Shown here in pieces: positions 54,834 to 64,000 of a stretch of DNA of 64,000 nucleotides. The notes under the pieces were generated by a model. That model did no database searches. It saw nothing but the letters and a program-made list of their open reading frames with translations, and was not told where the DNA came from. The translations under genes and the position numbers were made by a program. The stretch's first letter is position 1. Each line of letters begins with the position of its first letter. This DNA is from Granulicella sp. (GTDB taxonomy: Bacteria; Acidobacteriota; Terriglobia; Terriglobales; Acidobacteriaceae): positions 1 through 64,000 of the forward strand of contig JANYLK010000048.1 of assembly GCA_025357875.1 (NCBI GenBank). The letters run 5' to 3'.

Positions 54834-54847
54834 TGTGATCGATATCA
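54834..54847 (+). promoter_or_regulatory. LacI-type operator, copy 3
   Basis: Identical 14-mer, 40 bases after copy 2 and 48 bases before the receptor ATG, a position suited to repression by blocking transcription start or elongation. Confidence 0.65.
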
Positions 54848-54894
54848 AAAGAGTGTTCTTGCAGCAAGGGATGGTACCGAAGGGGGTTGTTACG

Positions 54895-57800
54895 ATGGCG
54901 AAATTTTCTAAGATCAGGCAGATAGCCGCACTGCTGGGGCTCATGTCAGGATCACTGTTGTGGCAATCTCCTGCCCTGGCGCAGGAGACTACGGGAACCG
55001 TGGCCGGAGTCGTGAAAGATACTTCTGGCGCGGTTATTCCTCATGCGGCCGTGGTACTGACCAATCTCGATAACAACACGGTACGCACGACGACCAGCAA
55101 TGGGTTAGGAAGCTTCACCATTGCGTCCGTGCCCTCCGGTCTGCAATACAAGGTCACCATCTCAAGCAAAGGATTCGCGAGCTGGGAATCGCAGCCGTTT
55201 CCGCTGCGCCCCGGCGACCAGATCAATTTCACTGACGTCAGCCTGAAGGTGGGTTCAAACACGGAGGAGGTGACCGTGGAACAGTCCGCCAGCCAGGCCG
55301 TGAAGCCCCTGGATACCCCCGAACGCAGCGACGTCATTACCGCGAAGGACCTCGACACTCTAGCAATCCAGGGCCGCGACGCAACCGAGCTCATCGGAAT
55401 GCTTCCAGGTTTTTCGCTGATCAACACGGGTCTGGATAATAAGGCACCCAACAATGCGGTTGTGGGAATCAGCAACGCGACAACCGGCAGTTACTCGTCA
55501 AATGGCACCGGCACGACCGGCATTGCCACCATCGTCGATGGCGTCTCTTTGACGGACATTGACAGCAACGCGGGAACGACCCAAACCGTGAACAGCGAGA
55601 TGATAACGGAGATCAAGGTTTCCTCATCCAGCTTCAGCGCTGAATTCGCCCATGGTCCGACGGTGCTCAACGCGGTCACGAAGTCCGGCACCTCGTCGTA
55701 TCACGGTTCGGCGTATCTCTTCGCTCGCAATGCCGCTCTCGATGCGAATGACTGGTACAACAATTTCCTGAGACAGTCGCGACCGGATGGTCGATTCTTT
55801 TTCCCGGGCGGCACTTTTGGCGGCCCCCTGTGGGTCCCGGGTACCAGGTTCCACCGCGACAATAGCAAGCTGTTCTTCTTCGCAGGCTACGAATACTATA
55901 ACCAGCTCTTCTCCCCCGAAACGCTGGGTGCCTGGGTACCCACGATGGCGGAACGGAAGGGCGACTTCAGCGTGGCTTCGCTGAACGCCCAACTCTGCGG
56001 CAGTCGCCCGGATGGCGGCGTCAACCCCAATGCCATCCAACCTATGTGCTACGCGGAAAACTTTCTTCCGAACGGAATCGCGGTTCAAAACGGAAATGTG
56101 GCTGGACAGGGCAATCCCAGCGGAGTGGCGCTGTTGAACTGGCTGCCACTCCCTAACTCCGACCCATTCACCAATATCAGCGGATATAACTACGTCCAAA
56201 AAGTTCTGCAGCAACAAAACGGTTCAATGTTCCACACTCGCCTCGATTACTCGATCAGCGATAACGACAAGCTGGGCGCAACTTACGGCCTCCAGTCGCA
56301 GGTCACCCAGGACCCGGTTGCTTATGGGTACGCGCCACAGGCGTCCGTCCTGTTTCCGGGTCAGGTAACGAGCGGCGACATCTCCAACATCCTGTCCCTT
56401 ACCTATACCCACGTCTTCGGTTCCAACGTCACCAACGAATTCAATGCTGCCTTATCGATCGTCAGCCTTCCGGCGAACGAAGGCAATCCCGCAGCAGTAG
56501 GCCGCTTCACTACGAATGCGTACAACTGTGACGATCCGGCTAAACGCACCGCGGGAACCTGCGGCAGCACCGGTAACGGAAATTTCAACTACCTCGGCGA
56601 ATTTAAAAACGCGGGGGACTACTCGGTGCCGGCTTTGGTCGACTACAACAACCTGGGATACCCCAACGTCACGATGCCTGGGGGTTTCTACAACAAACAA
56701 GTTCATATGAAGAAAGAAGTTCCTGACATTCAGGACGCCGTGAGCTGGTTCCATGGGGCGCACACGGTGACGGTCGGCGCATACTACGAAAAAGGGATAC
56801 TTAACGGTCTGGCAAATTACGGCGCCTATCCGCAGGGAGCGTACAGCTTCAATCCTGGGGTTTACCAGTACGACAATGCGGTTGGTCAGGCCTCCCAGTT
56901 CACCAACTGCCAGAATCCCAATCCCGCCGGAAATGGCCGTTTGTCGGGTGCCTCGTATCTCGGGAATTGCGTCAATCCAAACGCCCTCATGTATCTGGGA
57001 TACGCGGATACTTACACCCAGACGAACTTTTCGCCTATCGTCAATATGCAATACACGACCGGGGCTGGCTTCATCAACGACAGTTGGCGGATCCATCGCG
57101 TCACCCTGCAACTGGGGACTCGTGTAGAGCACCTCGGCCCGTGGGTCGACCGACACGGCAACGGTCTTGCCACTTTTTCACCCGCTCTCTATAAGACCCA
57201 GTGCGCAGGCCGTATCTGCGGAAGTCAGAATGATCCTGGAATTACCTGGCATGGAATCGACGGCGGAGTTAGAAATTCAGTCAGTAAGCCTGCACCCGTC
57301 TACTTTTCGCCACGCCTCGGCATGGCTTGGGATATATTCGGCCACGGCAACACGGTTCTTCGCGGCGGATGGGGCATCTATCGTCATGAAGAGGAGTTCA
57401 AGCCCTACGCTCTGGCGGCCGCAACTGCACAGGGCTATAAAACGACCTTCCAGCAGGCAACGTCCAGCACACCTTTAAGTTTTGACGCGATCGATAGCCG
57501 GTCCCCGATCAATCCATCTGACTTCAGCGTCTACACACTTTCGCCGGACGATTCAACCCGACCCACCTATTACGAGTACAACGGAGCCATTTCACAGCGC
57601 TTGAACAATGGGAGCGCAAGGTGGCGTTCGCTGCTGGAAGTGGCGTACGTGGGAAACAACAGCCAGCACCTCAGTACCTATAACAACCAGGCCAGCGGAT
57701 ATAACGAAGCTTCGGATATCAACCTGATCCCTGCGGGATTTTTCTTGAATAACTTTGATGGTGCTGGCTTTCTGGGAAGGCTTGGGTCCGATCCCGGGGC

Positions 57801-58851
57801 CCCGCCGGGAGGAACGCCCGACTCGCTCGGCAGTCTGTCTACCCCCCAATCCGACTTCTTCCGTACCTACCCCTTCTACCAGCACATCTATTCCCTGAAG
57901 CACGACTACTACGCGAACTACAACAGCCTTCAAGTGAGCTGGAACAAGTCGAATGGTCCAATTCAATTTGGAGCTAACTATACATTTGGCAAGGTGCTTG
58001 CGACCGGTGCGTCGTACAACAACTATGTCCCTGACCCTCTCAACCTGCGCAATGAATACAACCCGGTCCCGTTTGATCGCACGCACGTCCTGAATTTCCA
58101 TTACCTGATTGATATCGGCACCCGCTATCACGGCGATCACCATCTCTTCGCGCAGGCTTTAAACGGATGGCAGATCTCCGGGATTTCAACTTTCCAGAGC
58201 GGACCGCCGATGGCCGAGTTGGAAGGTGGAAACTTCGGTTTTGGCTACGGTCAGGTTCAGCCGGTACAGGTTTCAGTGTTGCAACAGGCGTCGGCGAACT
58301 CCATATCGACATGCCAGCAGGTCTTTGGTATTCCCGCCGATGCAAATGGCAATCACTTCTGTGTTTCAAATGTGAACCCAAATGTGTGGCTGGGTTCACC
58401 GGATTATCAGTTGATGCCAACAGTCCTTTGCAACCCCACCAGCGGGCTGAAAAAAAACCAATTCATCAATCCCACTTGCTTTGGGATACCGCTGCCCGGA
58501 AGTCCATCCACCGGTCCCTATGCGCTGTCTCCCAATCCCTCTGGCCAAGGTCAGTTTCGCATCCCCTATATTCATGGCCCGGCTTTCTCCAAGAATGACC
58601 TGACTGTACTCAAGAATTTCTCGATGGGAGAGAAGAGAAATCTTCAGTTCCGACTGGCAGCATTCAACTTCCTCAATCACCCACTTACATCGTTCAACAA
58701 CAATGATCAAAACAATGTCCAGCTCGCTTTTCAGGGGGCAACTGTCGGCAAGGCGCTTACGGTCAATAACCTGACCCACCAGAATTTCGGAATCGCGAAT
58801 GTGAAATACAACGCGCGCAATGTGGAACTGAGCGTCAAGTTTCAGTTTTGA
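54895..58851 (+). CDS. Oar-like TonB-dependent receptor with carboxypeptidase-regulatory-like N-terminus
   Basis: Outer-membrane barrel for energised uptake, probably of oligosaccharides. Signal region IAALLGLMSGSLLWQSPALAQ. Then a CarboxypepD_reg/Cna-B-like fold (TGTVAGVVKDTSGAVIPHA, FTIASVPSGLQYKVTISSKG), a plug (DLDTLAIQGRDATELIGMLPG, IATIVDGVSLTDIDSNAG) and a barrel ending in aromatic VELSVKFQF, the insertion signal. The Gly/Asn-rich loops and size (1318 residues) match acidobacterial Oar-like receptors. I take the ATG at 54895, preceded by AAGGGGG, rather than the one at 54835, which overlaps operator copy 3. Likely under LacI-type control; heads a set with two secreted NHL proteins. Confidence 0.93.
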   Translation: MAKFSKIRQIAALLGLMSGSLLWQSPALAQETTGTVAGVVKDTSGAVIPHAAVVLTNLDNNTVRTTTSNGLGSFTIASVPSGLQYKVTISSKGFASWESQPFPLRPGDQINFTDVSLKVGSNTEEVTVEQSASQAVKPLDTPERSDVITAKDLDTLAIQGRDATELIGMLPGFSLINTGLDNKAPNNAVVGISNATTGSYSSNGTGTTGIATIVDGVSLTDIDSNAGTTQTVNSEMITEIKVSSSSFSAEFAHGPTVLNAVTKSGTSSYHGSAYLFARNAALDANDWYNNFLRQSRPDGRFFFPGGTFGGPLWVPGTRFHRDNSKLFFFAGYEYYNQLFSPETLGAWVPTMAERKGDFSVASLNAQLCGSRPDGGVNPNAIQPMCYAENFLPNGIAVQNGNVAGQGNPSGVALLNWLPLPNSDPFTNISGYNYVQKVLQQQNGSMFHTRLDYSISDNDKLGATYGLQSQVTQDPVAYGYAPQASVLFPGQVTSGDISNILSLTYTHVFGSNVTNEFNAALSIVSLPANEGNPAAVGRFTTNAYNCDDPAKRTAGTCGSTGNGNFNYLGEFKNAGDYSVPALVDYNNLGYPNVTMPGGFYNKQVHMKKEVPDIQDAVSWFHGAHTVTVGAYYEKGILNGLANYGAYPQGAYSFNPGVYQYDNAVGQASQFTNCQNPNPAGNGRLSGASYLGNCVNPNALMYLGYADTYTQTNFSPIVNMQYTTGAGFINDSWRIHRVTLQLGTRVEHLGPWVDRHGNGLATFSPALYKTQCAGRICGSQNDPGITWHGIDGGVRNSVSKPAPVYFSPRLGMAWDIFGHGNTVLRGGWGIYRHEEEFKPYALAAATAQGYKTTFQQATSSTPLSFDAIDSRSPINPSDFSVYTLSPDDSTRPTYYEYNGAISQRLNNGSARWRSLLEVAYVGNNSQHLSTYNNQASGYNEASDINLIPAGFFLNNFDGAGFLGRLGSDPGAPPGGTPDSLGSLSTPQSDFFRTYPFYQHIYSLKHDYYANYNSLQVSWNKSNGPIQFGANYTFGKVLATGASYNNYVPDPLNLRNEYNPVPFDRTHVLNFHYLIDIGTRYHGDHHLFAQALNGWQISGISTFQSGPPMAELEGGNFGFGYGQVQPVQVSVLQQASANSISTCQQVFGIPADANGNHFCVSNVNPNVWLGSPDYQLMPTVLCNPTSGLKKNQFINPTCFGIPLPGSPSTGPYALSPNPSGQGQFRIPYIHGPAFSKNDLTVLKNFSMGEKRNLQFRLAAFNFLNHPLTSFNNNDQNNVQLAFQGATVGKALTVNNLTHQNFGIANVKYNARNVELSVKFQF

Positions 58852-59027
58852 GCATGTCCTGCGAACGCCGCTCAACCGAGAGGCGATAGCGGAGCATCGG
58901 ATCGACGGCAACAGTTGTTTGCCGCTTGTGCAGGAAGGGATCTACCGCAGCTTTAGGGCGGAGCAAGTTGCGAGTCGGCGGAAATGCCCCTTTGCAATGG
59001 TTTCAATGAGATGTTCTGGAGGTTCTA

Positions 59028-62000
59028 ATGGCCATCGAGTCTGGAGTGTTCTTCCGCCGGCTTGTGCGCACCGGTTTGTCGGTTCTGGTTGCAATCTTGT
59101 CTGTGGGTGGTGTCGCGAAGGCGCAGACCCCAGTTACCGCCGGATCTCCCGTGCCGACAACCCACCCCGTGTGGGGCCAGATCATGAAGGTCCAGGTCGC
59201 CAAGAACGGCAGCGTCGTTTTCCTGGACTGGTCCACCAGCGGCCTATATCAACTCCGGCCAGGCGCCTCCGCCTTCACCACGATCACCTCCGGTGCACCG
59301 CTTGAAGCGTCTGGAACTTTCTGGAATTCCGGCATGGTGATGGATGCGAAGGACACCATCTACATCGCGGACCGTTATGGGACTGCACATTTCTTCCGTA
59401 TTCCCTACAACCCGGCCACCGGGACCTGGGACTTCACTTCGGCGAATGCTTGGGGAGCCACCATCGGAAACGGCAGCGTAACGCTCAACACGTTTGACCT
59501 GGCATTCATCAACAGTGCCGCCCAGGATGGTAGCGGAAGTCTGGTCGTCGCGACTGAAACCAGCCCCTCCATCTATACGGTGCCGGTCGACAACAGCCCC
59601 CAAGGCAACTGGGGTACTCCCACAGTTATAGTCAAAGGCTTGAAGTCGAAGGCCGCGCATATGACAGCGGACGTAAATGGCAATATCTACTTCCTGGAGG
59701 ACAACGGCGTCTCTCCGTCCTCTCGAGTCACCGGCGTCTTTTTCCTTCCAGCTGGCAAAAGCGGAATCTCCGGAGCGGGAGATGGGACTGCAGAAGCCCA
59801 GATTCAGCGTATCGATCCATCCAGCAACACGGCTCAATACAGCGGAATCACGCTGGATGCAGCAGGCAATATATATCTCACCAGCCAGTCCGATTCTAAC
59901 GGCGGTGCGTTCAATGGCGTCCTCGTGGTCCCTAACATAACCGGAAGCCCGACCACCGTTACATCGGCGTCCAGCTTCAATTTCAATATTGCCACCTTCC
60001 TCGCTCCAGTACAAAGCAGCGCTCCCCTGGCGATCGACCCTCGTGGATATCTCTGGATTCCAACCGGCACGGGCGGATGGACACCCCCGGGATCGACGCC
60101 CTACTCAGGAACAAAGAATGTGGTCCTGTGGCAGATGGGATCGGCCGATTCAGGCGCATCCCCGGTAGGAACCGCAAACACCCCAGGCACGGTGTTCTTC
60201 AACTTCAGCCAGTCCGTAACGCCGGGCAAGATCGTCTTCTTGCAACCTGGGAGTGGCTCTGATTTCGTCGCATCGGCTATAAATCCCATCGCCGATCCCG
60301 CCGCAGTAACTCCACAACTGCCCTGCGCTGCTGGGAAACAATACTCCGCGTTTACATCCTGCCCCTTTTGGGTATCACTCAATCCGCGTCGTCCAGGCGC
60401 CGTCTCTGGCCAATTGATGATGCTCGATGCAAGTAACAAGATCATCCCGCAGAGTACTACCTACCTCAGCGGAATCGGCCAGGGTCCAGATATATCGCTC
60501 GCTGTTCCAATTATGCAGATTCCGCTCGCAACCGGGCTTGTTACCCCTCAACAGGTAGCTGCGGATGCGCTCGGTAATTCGTATTTGGCCGACTCCGGCC
60601 AGCACAAGGTATTGCTGTTCCCAGCGGGGTCGACCACGGCCTCGGCAGGAACTTCGATTGGCACGGGTTTGGCGGCTCCAACGGGTGTAGCGGTCGACGG
60701 CTCGGGCGATGTGTACATCGCGGATTCCGGTAAGGTAATCGAAATTCCCTTCGTCAACGGCGCACTGAATACTGCAGGGCAAACCACTCTGCAATCGGGA
60801 CTGGGCACGAATCTGAAGCTCGCTGTCGATAACACGGGGAACGTCTTTGTCACCGACCCGGATAATTCCCGGGTCGTCAAGATCTCTAACACGTTGACGT
60901 CCACCGTCGTAGCCGGCATCGTGCAGATTGGCTCAGGCTTTACTAAGCCCTCCGCGATCGCAGCCGACAACTCTGGAAACATCTTCATCGCCGATGGAGC
61001 AACGTTGTCTGAGATCAGGGCGCCGTTCTACGGGCCGCCGACGGCCATCACCAATAGTCTGGCAGCCCCGGTTACCGGCCTTGCCGTCGATCCTTCTGGA
61101 TCGGTAGATGTTGCACAGTCCACGGGCATCCTCCATATCCCATCCGTCGCCGGTACCCTCAGCGCTAACAGCGCTGTTGCTATCGACGCTGGAGTGTTGA
61201 CCACGCCCAATGGCCTGGCGATCGACGCTCTCGGGAATCTCTACGTCTCCGACCTCACCGGCGGTAAGCCAAACTTGCAACTTCTCAGCCTGAACGCGAC
61301 GGTGGCCTTCGGACAGGTCAGTCCCTTTGTCCCAAGCAATCCCGTCGACGTAGGCGTCTTCAATATCGGAAACCTGCCACTGTCCATCAAGCCGGACCCA
61401 ACATTCTCAGGTCCCATGGCAGCGGAGTTCTCGACGACACCGGCGTTGCAGAATGCATGCGACACCACCGGGGTGACACCTGTTGCCCCCGGATCATCCT
61501 GCATCATCGACGTGCAGATCACCGCGGCTGATGTAGGAGCCCGCGCCGGAACCATGACAGTCACTTCAAACGCGGTCAATGCGCCATCGGTGACTGCAGC
61601 TCTCGTCGGCACGGGAGTAAACAATCTCGAGAGATCCAAGGTAGCGCTTGCCCTGACGCCAGCCACTGGCGTTGCCTATCCGGGTGTCACGGTCGCCACC
61701 ATCACGGTGTCTCCAACCGTGACCACCGGGGTTCCGGCTGGCCAGGTCATCCTGACCCTAATTAACCAGAACCCGCTGCTCCATCAAACCACCACGTTGC
61801 CGGCAGGCAATCTCTCGGCCGCGGGAGTTACTACCTTCAACCTGACCGGAATTCTGGGCGGAACGTATACCGTGCAGGCCGTATATCACGGCGATACAAC
61901 GTTCAGCGGAGGCTTGGCTAAAACTGTTTTTACAGTTTCGCAAGCCGTTCCTACTGTCACCTTGACCCAGCCAAGCAATGTCAAACCAATACTTGGCGTC

Positions 62001-62831
62001 TACTACGTGTTACTCGGATCGAACACCACGCTATCGGCTGCTGTCGCATCCACGACCGGAACCCCCACTGGCAACATCTCTTTCATGAATGGTTCAAAGG
62101 TTGCGGATACAACCCAGAATCCGGTGACCCTGAACGCCAATGGGAAAGCCACTTTCAGCACCCAAAACCTGCCTGCAGGAACCTACACGCTGACGGCCGT
62201 CTATAACGGAGACCAGAACTTCGCCACGGTCACCTCTCCGGTAATTACATTCCAGGTGATTCCGGCGAGCGTCATCATCACGGCAACCCCACCTAGCCTT
62301 ACCATCACCCCTGGCGTCCCAGCACAAACTTTGCTGTCCCTCCAATCGCTTGTGGGATTCTCCGCCACGAACTCACTCTACGGCGGAGTCTTCATCGCCT
62401 GCGATAACACAACTGTCCCGAAATACACGGAGTGTACGTTTGATATTCCGCAGGTTCAGATCGCCGCCGGGGGGACCGGAACCACGACCCTCACCCTCAG
62501 TAGCAACTTGCCTGTGAATGTAGCCACCCTACCGCCAACCACCACTCCGTTTGCATTCGCCGGTTTGTTCGGGCTTGGCCTCTTCGGTTTTGCATTCCGC
62601 CGCAAGGCCACCCTTCATCGTGCCGCACTCACTACGCTGTCGCTGTCGCTGATAATTACAGGCGCGTTCCTGGGAATCACCGGATGCACTAACTCGGGTT
62701 ACACCACTACACCGCCGGCACCTCACGTTGTCACGCCGTCCGGTACCTACAACGTACGGCTTTACGCTACGCATCCCCATGATGGCACGCTCATAACGCT
62801 TCCCTTCACTCTGCCGGTAACGGTGAAGTAG
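59028..62831 (+). CDS. large secreted NHL-repeat/Ig-like protein
   Basis: Exported protein of 1267 residues. The signal region is LVRTGLSVLVAILSVGGVAKAQ. The first 750 residues are NHL-type propeller repeats (for example ADALGNSYLADSGQHKVLLF, VAVDGSGDVYIADSGKVIEI, LAIDALGNLYVSDLTGGKP). An abnormal-spindle-like/choice-of-anchor D module follows (FNIGNLPLSIKPDPTFSGPM), then two bacterial Ig-like (Big_3) repeats (GTYTVQAVYHGDTTFSGG, GTYTLTAVYNGDQNFATV). Near the C-terminus are a hydrophobic helix plus RRK, a second hydrophobic stretch and ITGCTNSG, an arrangement suggesting surface anchoring. GGAGG precedes the ATG. It follows the TonB receptor by 176 bases. It may bind a glycan for import; that is inference. 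Confidence 0.88.
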   Translation: MAIESGVFFRRLVRTGLSVLVAILSVGGVAKAQTPVTAGSPVPTTHPVWGQIMKVQVAKNGSVVFLDWSTSGLYQLRPGASAFTTITSGAPLEASGTFWNSGMVMDAKDTIYIADRYGTAHFFRIPYNPATGTWDFTSANAWGATIGNGSVTLNTFDLAFINSAAQDGSGSLVVATETSPSIYTVPVDNSPQGNWGTPTVIVKGLKSKAAHMTADVNGNIYFLEDNGVSPSSRVTGVFFLPAGKSGISGAGDGTAEAQIQRIDPSSNTAQYSGITLDAAGNIYLTSQSDSNGGAFNGVLVVPNITGSPTTVTSASSFNFNIATFLAPVQSSAPLAIDPRGYLWIPTGTGGWTPPGSTPYSGTKNVVLWQMGSADSGASPVGTANTPGTVFFNFSQSVTPGKIVFLQPGSGSDFVASAINPIADPAAVTPQLPCAAGKQYSAFTSCPFWVSLNPRRPGAVSGQLMMLDASNKIIPQSTTYLSGIGQGPDISLAVPIMQIPLATGLVTPQQVAADALGNSYLADSGQHKVLLFPAGSTTASAGTSIGTGLAAPTGVAVDGSGDVYIADSGKVIEIPFVNGALNTAGQTTLQSGLGTNLKLAVDNTGNVFVTDPDNSRVVKISNTLTSTVVAGIVQIGSGFTKPSAIAADNSGNIFIADGATLSEIRAPFYGPPTAITNSLAAPVTGLAVDPSGSVDVAQSTGILHIPSVAGTLSANSAVAIDAGVLTTPNGLAIDALGNLYVSDLTGGKPNLQLLSLNATVAFGQVSPFVPSNPVDVGVFNIGNLPLSIKPDPTFSGPMAAEFSTTPALQNACDTTGVTPVAPGSSCIIDVQITAADVGARAGTMTVTSNAVNAPSVTAALVGTGVNNLERSKVALALTPATGVAYPGVTVATITVSPTVTTGVPAGQVILTLINQNPLLHQTTTLPAGNLSAAGVTTFNLTGILGGTYTVQAVYHGDTTFSGGLAKTVFTVSQAVPTVTLTQPSNVKPILGVYYVLLGSNTTLSAAVASTTGTPTGNISFMNGSKVADTTQNPVTLNANGKATFSTQNLPAGTYTLTAVYNGDQNFATVTSPVITFQVIPASVIITATPPSLTITPGVPAQTLLSLQSLVGFSATNSLYGGVFIACDNTTVPKYTECTFDIPQVQIAAGGTGTTTLTLSSNLPVNVATLPPTTTPFAFAGLFGLGLFGFAFRRKATLHRAALTTLSLSLIITGAFLGITGCTNSGYTTTPPAPHVVTPSGTYNVRLYATHPHDGTLITLPFTLPVTVK

Positions 62832-62857
62832 GTCGCAAAGAAAAACGGAAAGCAGAA

Positions 62858-62889
62858 CTTCCGGAGTCAGAGAAATAAGCCTCCGGAAG
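62858..62889. other. hairpin between the two NHL-protein genes
   Basis: Perfect 9-bp inverted repeat (CTTCCGGAG and CTCCGGAAG) with a 14-base loop, without a T-run. Could be a processing or attenuation element in the intergenic mRNA. Confidence 0.4.
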
Positions 62890-62957
62890 CCTTCAGCCCG
62901 AAAGCACGGAATTTGCAATTTCTGGGTAAGTTGGTTTGAGTTTTAGGGAGAAATGAC

Positions 62958-64000
62958 ATGTTGACGACGTCCTTCATATCGCTGCGCCGGTTCGCCGGAT
63001 CTGTGCTCACGGTTGTGCTCTCGTCAGTCGTCGTATGCGCGAACGTCTCCGCCCAGACCCCGCTGGTGGTCTCCAGCTCTGCCGTCGCGGTGCCCCACTC
63101 GGGTGCCAACGGCGCTCCCTGGCAGAATGCTGTCTCCAATCGTGGTGACTTCGTTCTCTTCGATTTCAAAACCACTGTCATGACTGAGTTTCCAGCAAAT
63201 GGCGGACCCCAGATCATCCTTGCGGATGTGAACAAAATTGCCGGCGGATTTACCGACTCAGGTATTGCGATCGATCCCAGGAACAACAACATTTATCTGA
63301 ATAACAACTACAGCGGCGGCATCATCGAATATCCATACGATGCAGCGACATCAGCCTGGGATCTGCCTTCCAAGGTCGTGGCCAGCGGCCTAACCGGTAA
63401 TCTAGGCGGCAGTTGCGGCAATTACTTCCAAAGCGCCGGATTAGCCATGAACAACAAAGGCGTGTTGGCGGTTGCCACTGAAAACGGATGCGGAACTGAG
63501 ATATTCACAGTACCCATCGATGCTTCAGGGAATTTCGGAAGTGCGACTGCAATCATCTCAGGCATGAAGCAACGTGCCAAAACTGTGGCGATCGACGATG
63601 CTGGAAATATCTCGTTCAATGAAGACAATGGAGTCGCCGGCGCATTGTTCATCCCCGCCGGCATCACTGGCCTGACAAGCGAAGCTGGAACTGTCCGGAT
63701 GGATCCCAATCTGGGCAACGTCCAGGGCGTCGCCGTCGATCTGGCCGGAAACGTCTACGTCGCCGACGGAAGCACGGGTGTTTACCTGGTGCCTCTCGAA
63801 TATACGGGGCCGAATTCTGCCCATGCCGTTCAGCTCACTACAGCTCCCGCACAGGGCAATGCAAGTATCGACCAGGCCCACGGTATCCTGTTCTTCCCAA
63901 TTTCGAGCTGGAACGGCTTCACCGACGAGGTTAAGATTTACCTCAATCGTGTCGAATTAGGAACAGCAACGGCTGGTTCTACTTCGGCCACACTCGGCAC
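62958..64000 (+). CDS. second secreted NHL-repeat protein, truncated by the window end
   Basis: An open frame starts at ATG 62958, with AGGGAG eight bases upstream, and runs to the last base without a stop (347 codons seen). The signal region is FAGSVLTVVLSSVVVCANVSAQ. The mature part resembles the preceding protein in layout: IAIDPRNNNIYLNNNYSGGI, LAMNNKGVLAVATENGCG, VAIDDAGNISFNEDNG, VAVDLAGNVYVADGSTGVYLV. It is therefore a tandem paralogue of the 1267-residue NHL protein, probably in the same transcript behind the TonB receptor. Confidence 0.85.
   Translation, partial: MLTTSFISLRRFAGSVLTVVLSSVVVCANVSAQTPLVVSSSAVAVPHSGANGAPWQNAVSNRGDFVLFDFKTTVMTEFPANGGPQIILADVNKIAGGFTDSGIAIDPRNNNIYLNNNYSGGIIEYPYDAATSAWDLPSKVVASGLTGNLGGSCGNYFQSAGLAMNNKGVLAVATENGCGTEIFTVPIDASGNFGSATAIISGMKQRAKTVAIDDAGNISFNEDNGVAGALFIPAGITGLTSEAGTVRMDPNLGNVQGVAVDLAGNVYVADGSTGVYLVPLEYTGPNSAHAVQLTTAPAQGNASIDQAHGILFFPISSWNGFTDEVKIYLNRVELGTATAGSTSATLG

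Larger units (their letters stand above)
54424..54894. other. divergent promoter region between the degraded hydrolase and the TonB receptor
   Basis: About 470 bases, AT-richer in 54655-54860. It contains three exact copies of a 14-bp operator near the receptor and one degenerate copy on the hydrolase side. A plus-strand open frame (54501-54911) crosses the region but has no ribosome site or recognisable protein character, so it is not called. Confidence 0.6.

Noticed and set aside
54501-54911. 136-codon plus-strand frame upstream of the TonB receptor
   Set aside because: Crosses the operator array and the receptor start in another frame; no ribosome site.

Overview
The window looks like a chromosomal segment of an Acidobacteriota, most likely class Terriglobia (a Granulicella/Terriglobus/Edaphobacter-type soil heterotroph). 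This is inference from gene content: a large Oar-like TonB-dependent receptor with an N-terminal carboxypeptidase-regulatory-like domain, giant secreted NHL-repeat/Ig-like proteins, a YXWGXW-repeat protein, many secreted carbohydrate-active enzymes, Tat-exported oxidoreductases, and moderately high GC. No 16S rRNA is present to prove it. No phage, insertion sequence or CRISPR array was seen.

Layout. 1-9.7 kb: tRNA-Glu(CTC), a secreted GH38 alpha-mannosidase (minus), a CHAD-domain protein, a small hypothetical, then a trehalose pair (HAD phosphatase plus a membrane-anchored, HAMP-containing trehalose-6-phosphate synthase) and a convergent Ku gene. 10-17.8 kb: an Hsp70/YegD-like protein, a secreted protein of unknown function, 6-phosphogluconate dehydrogenase, two small membrane proteins, an ErpA/IscA-type Fe-S carrier with a textbook terminator, and a BNR/YCF48-like gene killed by two in-frame stop codons. 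18.4-25.3 kb: a GH43-ricin arabinanase-like enzyme, a secreted LolA-like protein, an ABC exporter translationally coupled to a lasso-peptide B2-type cysteine protease homologue, and a Tat-exported GH28 pectinase.

25.4-36.8 kb: a partial division/cell-wall (dcw) cluster in the order mraY-murD-ftsW-murG-murC-ftsQ-ftsA. It is loosened by small inserts, by dispersed repeats and by an antisense YXWGXW minisatellite gene between murG and murC. murE/murF are not upstream of mraY and ftsZ does not follow ftsA. 37-47.3 kb: a PAS-GGDEF-EAL c-di-GMP protein, YheT hydrolase and DUF72 genes, tRNA-His(GTG), a DUF4112 protein, tRNA-Pro(TGG), YceI, a Tat-exported aldo/keto reductase, an HSL-type esterase and a secreted VOC protein.

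47.3-64 kb: a carbohydrate-utilisation region with a LacI regulator, sialate O-acetylesterase, ROK kinase, a heavily degraded secreted glycoside hydrolase (six frameshifts and one nonsense codon), and a divergent TonB receptor followed by two tandem secreted NHL-repeat proteins, the last cut by the window end. Three copies of a 14-bp LacI-family-type operator lie just upstream of the receptor. I read this region as a regulated glycan-uptake locus that is partly decaying.

The observations most worth following are the minimal ABC exporter/B2-protease operon, the sensor-fused OtsA, the spaced triple operator, and the erosion of two secreted enzyme genes next to intact neighbours.
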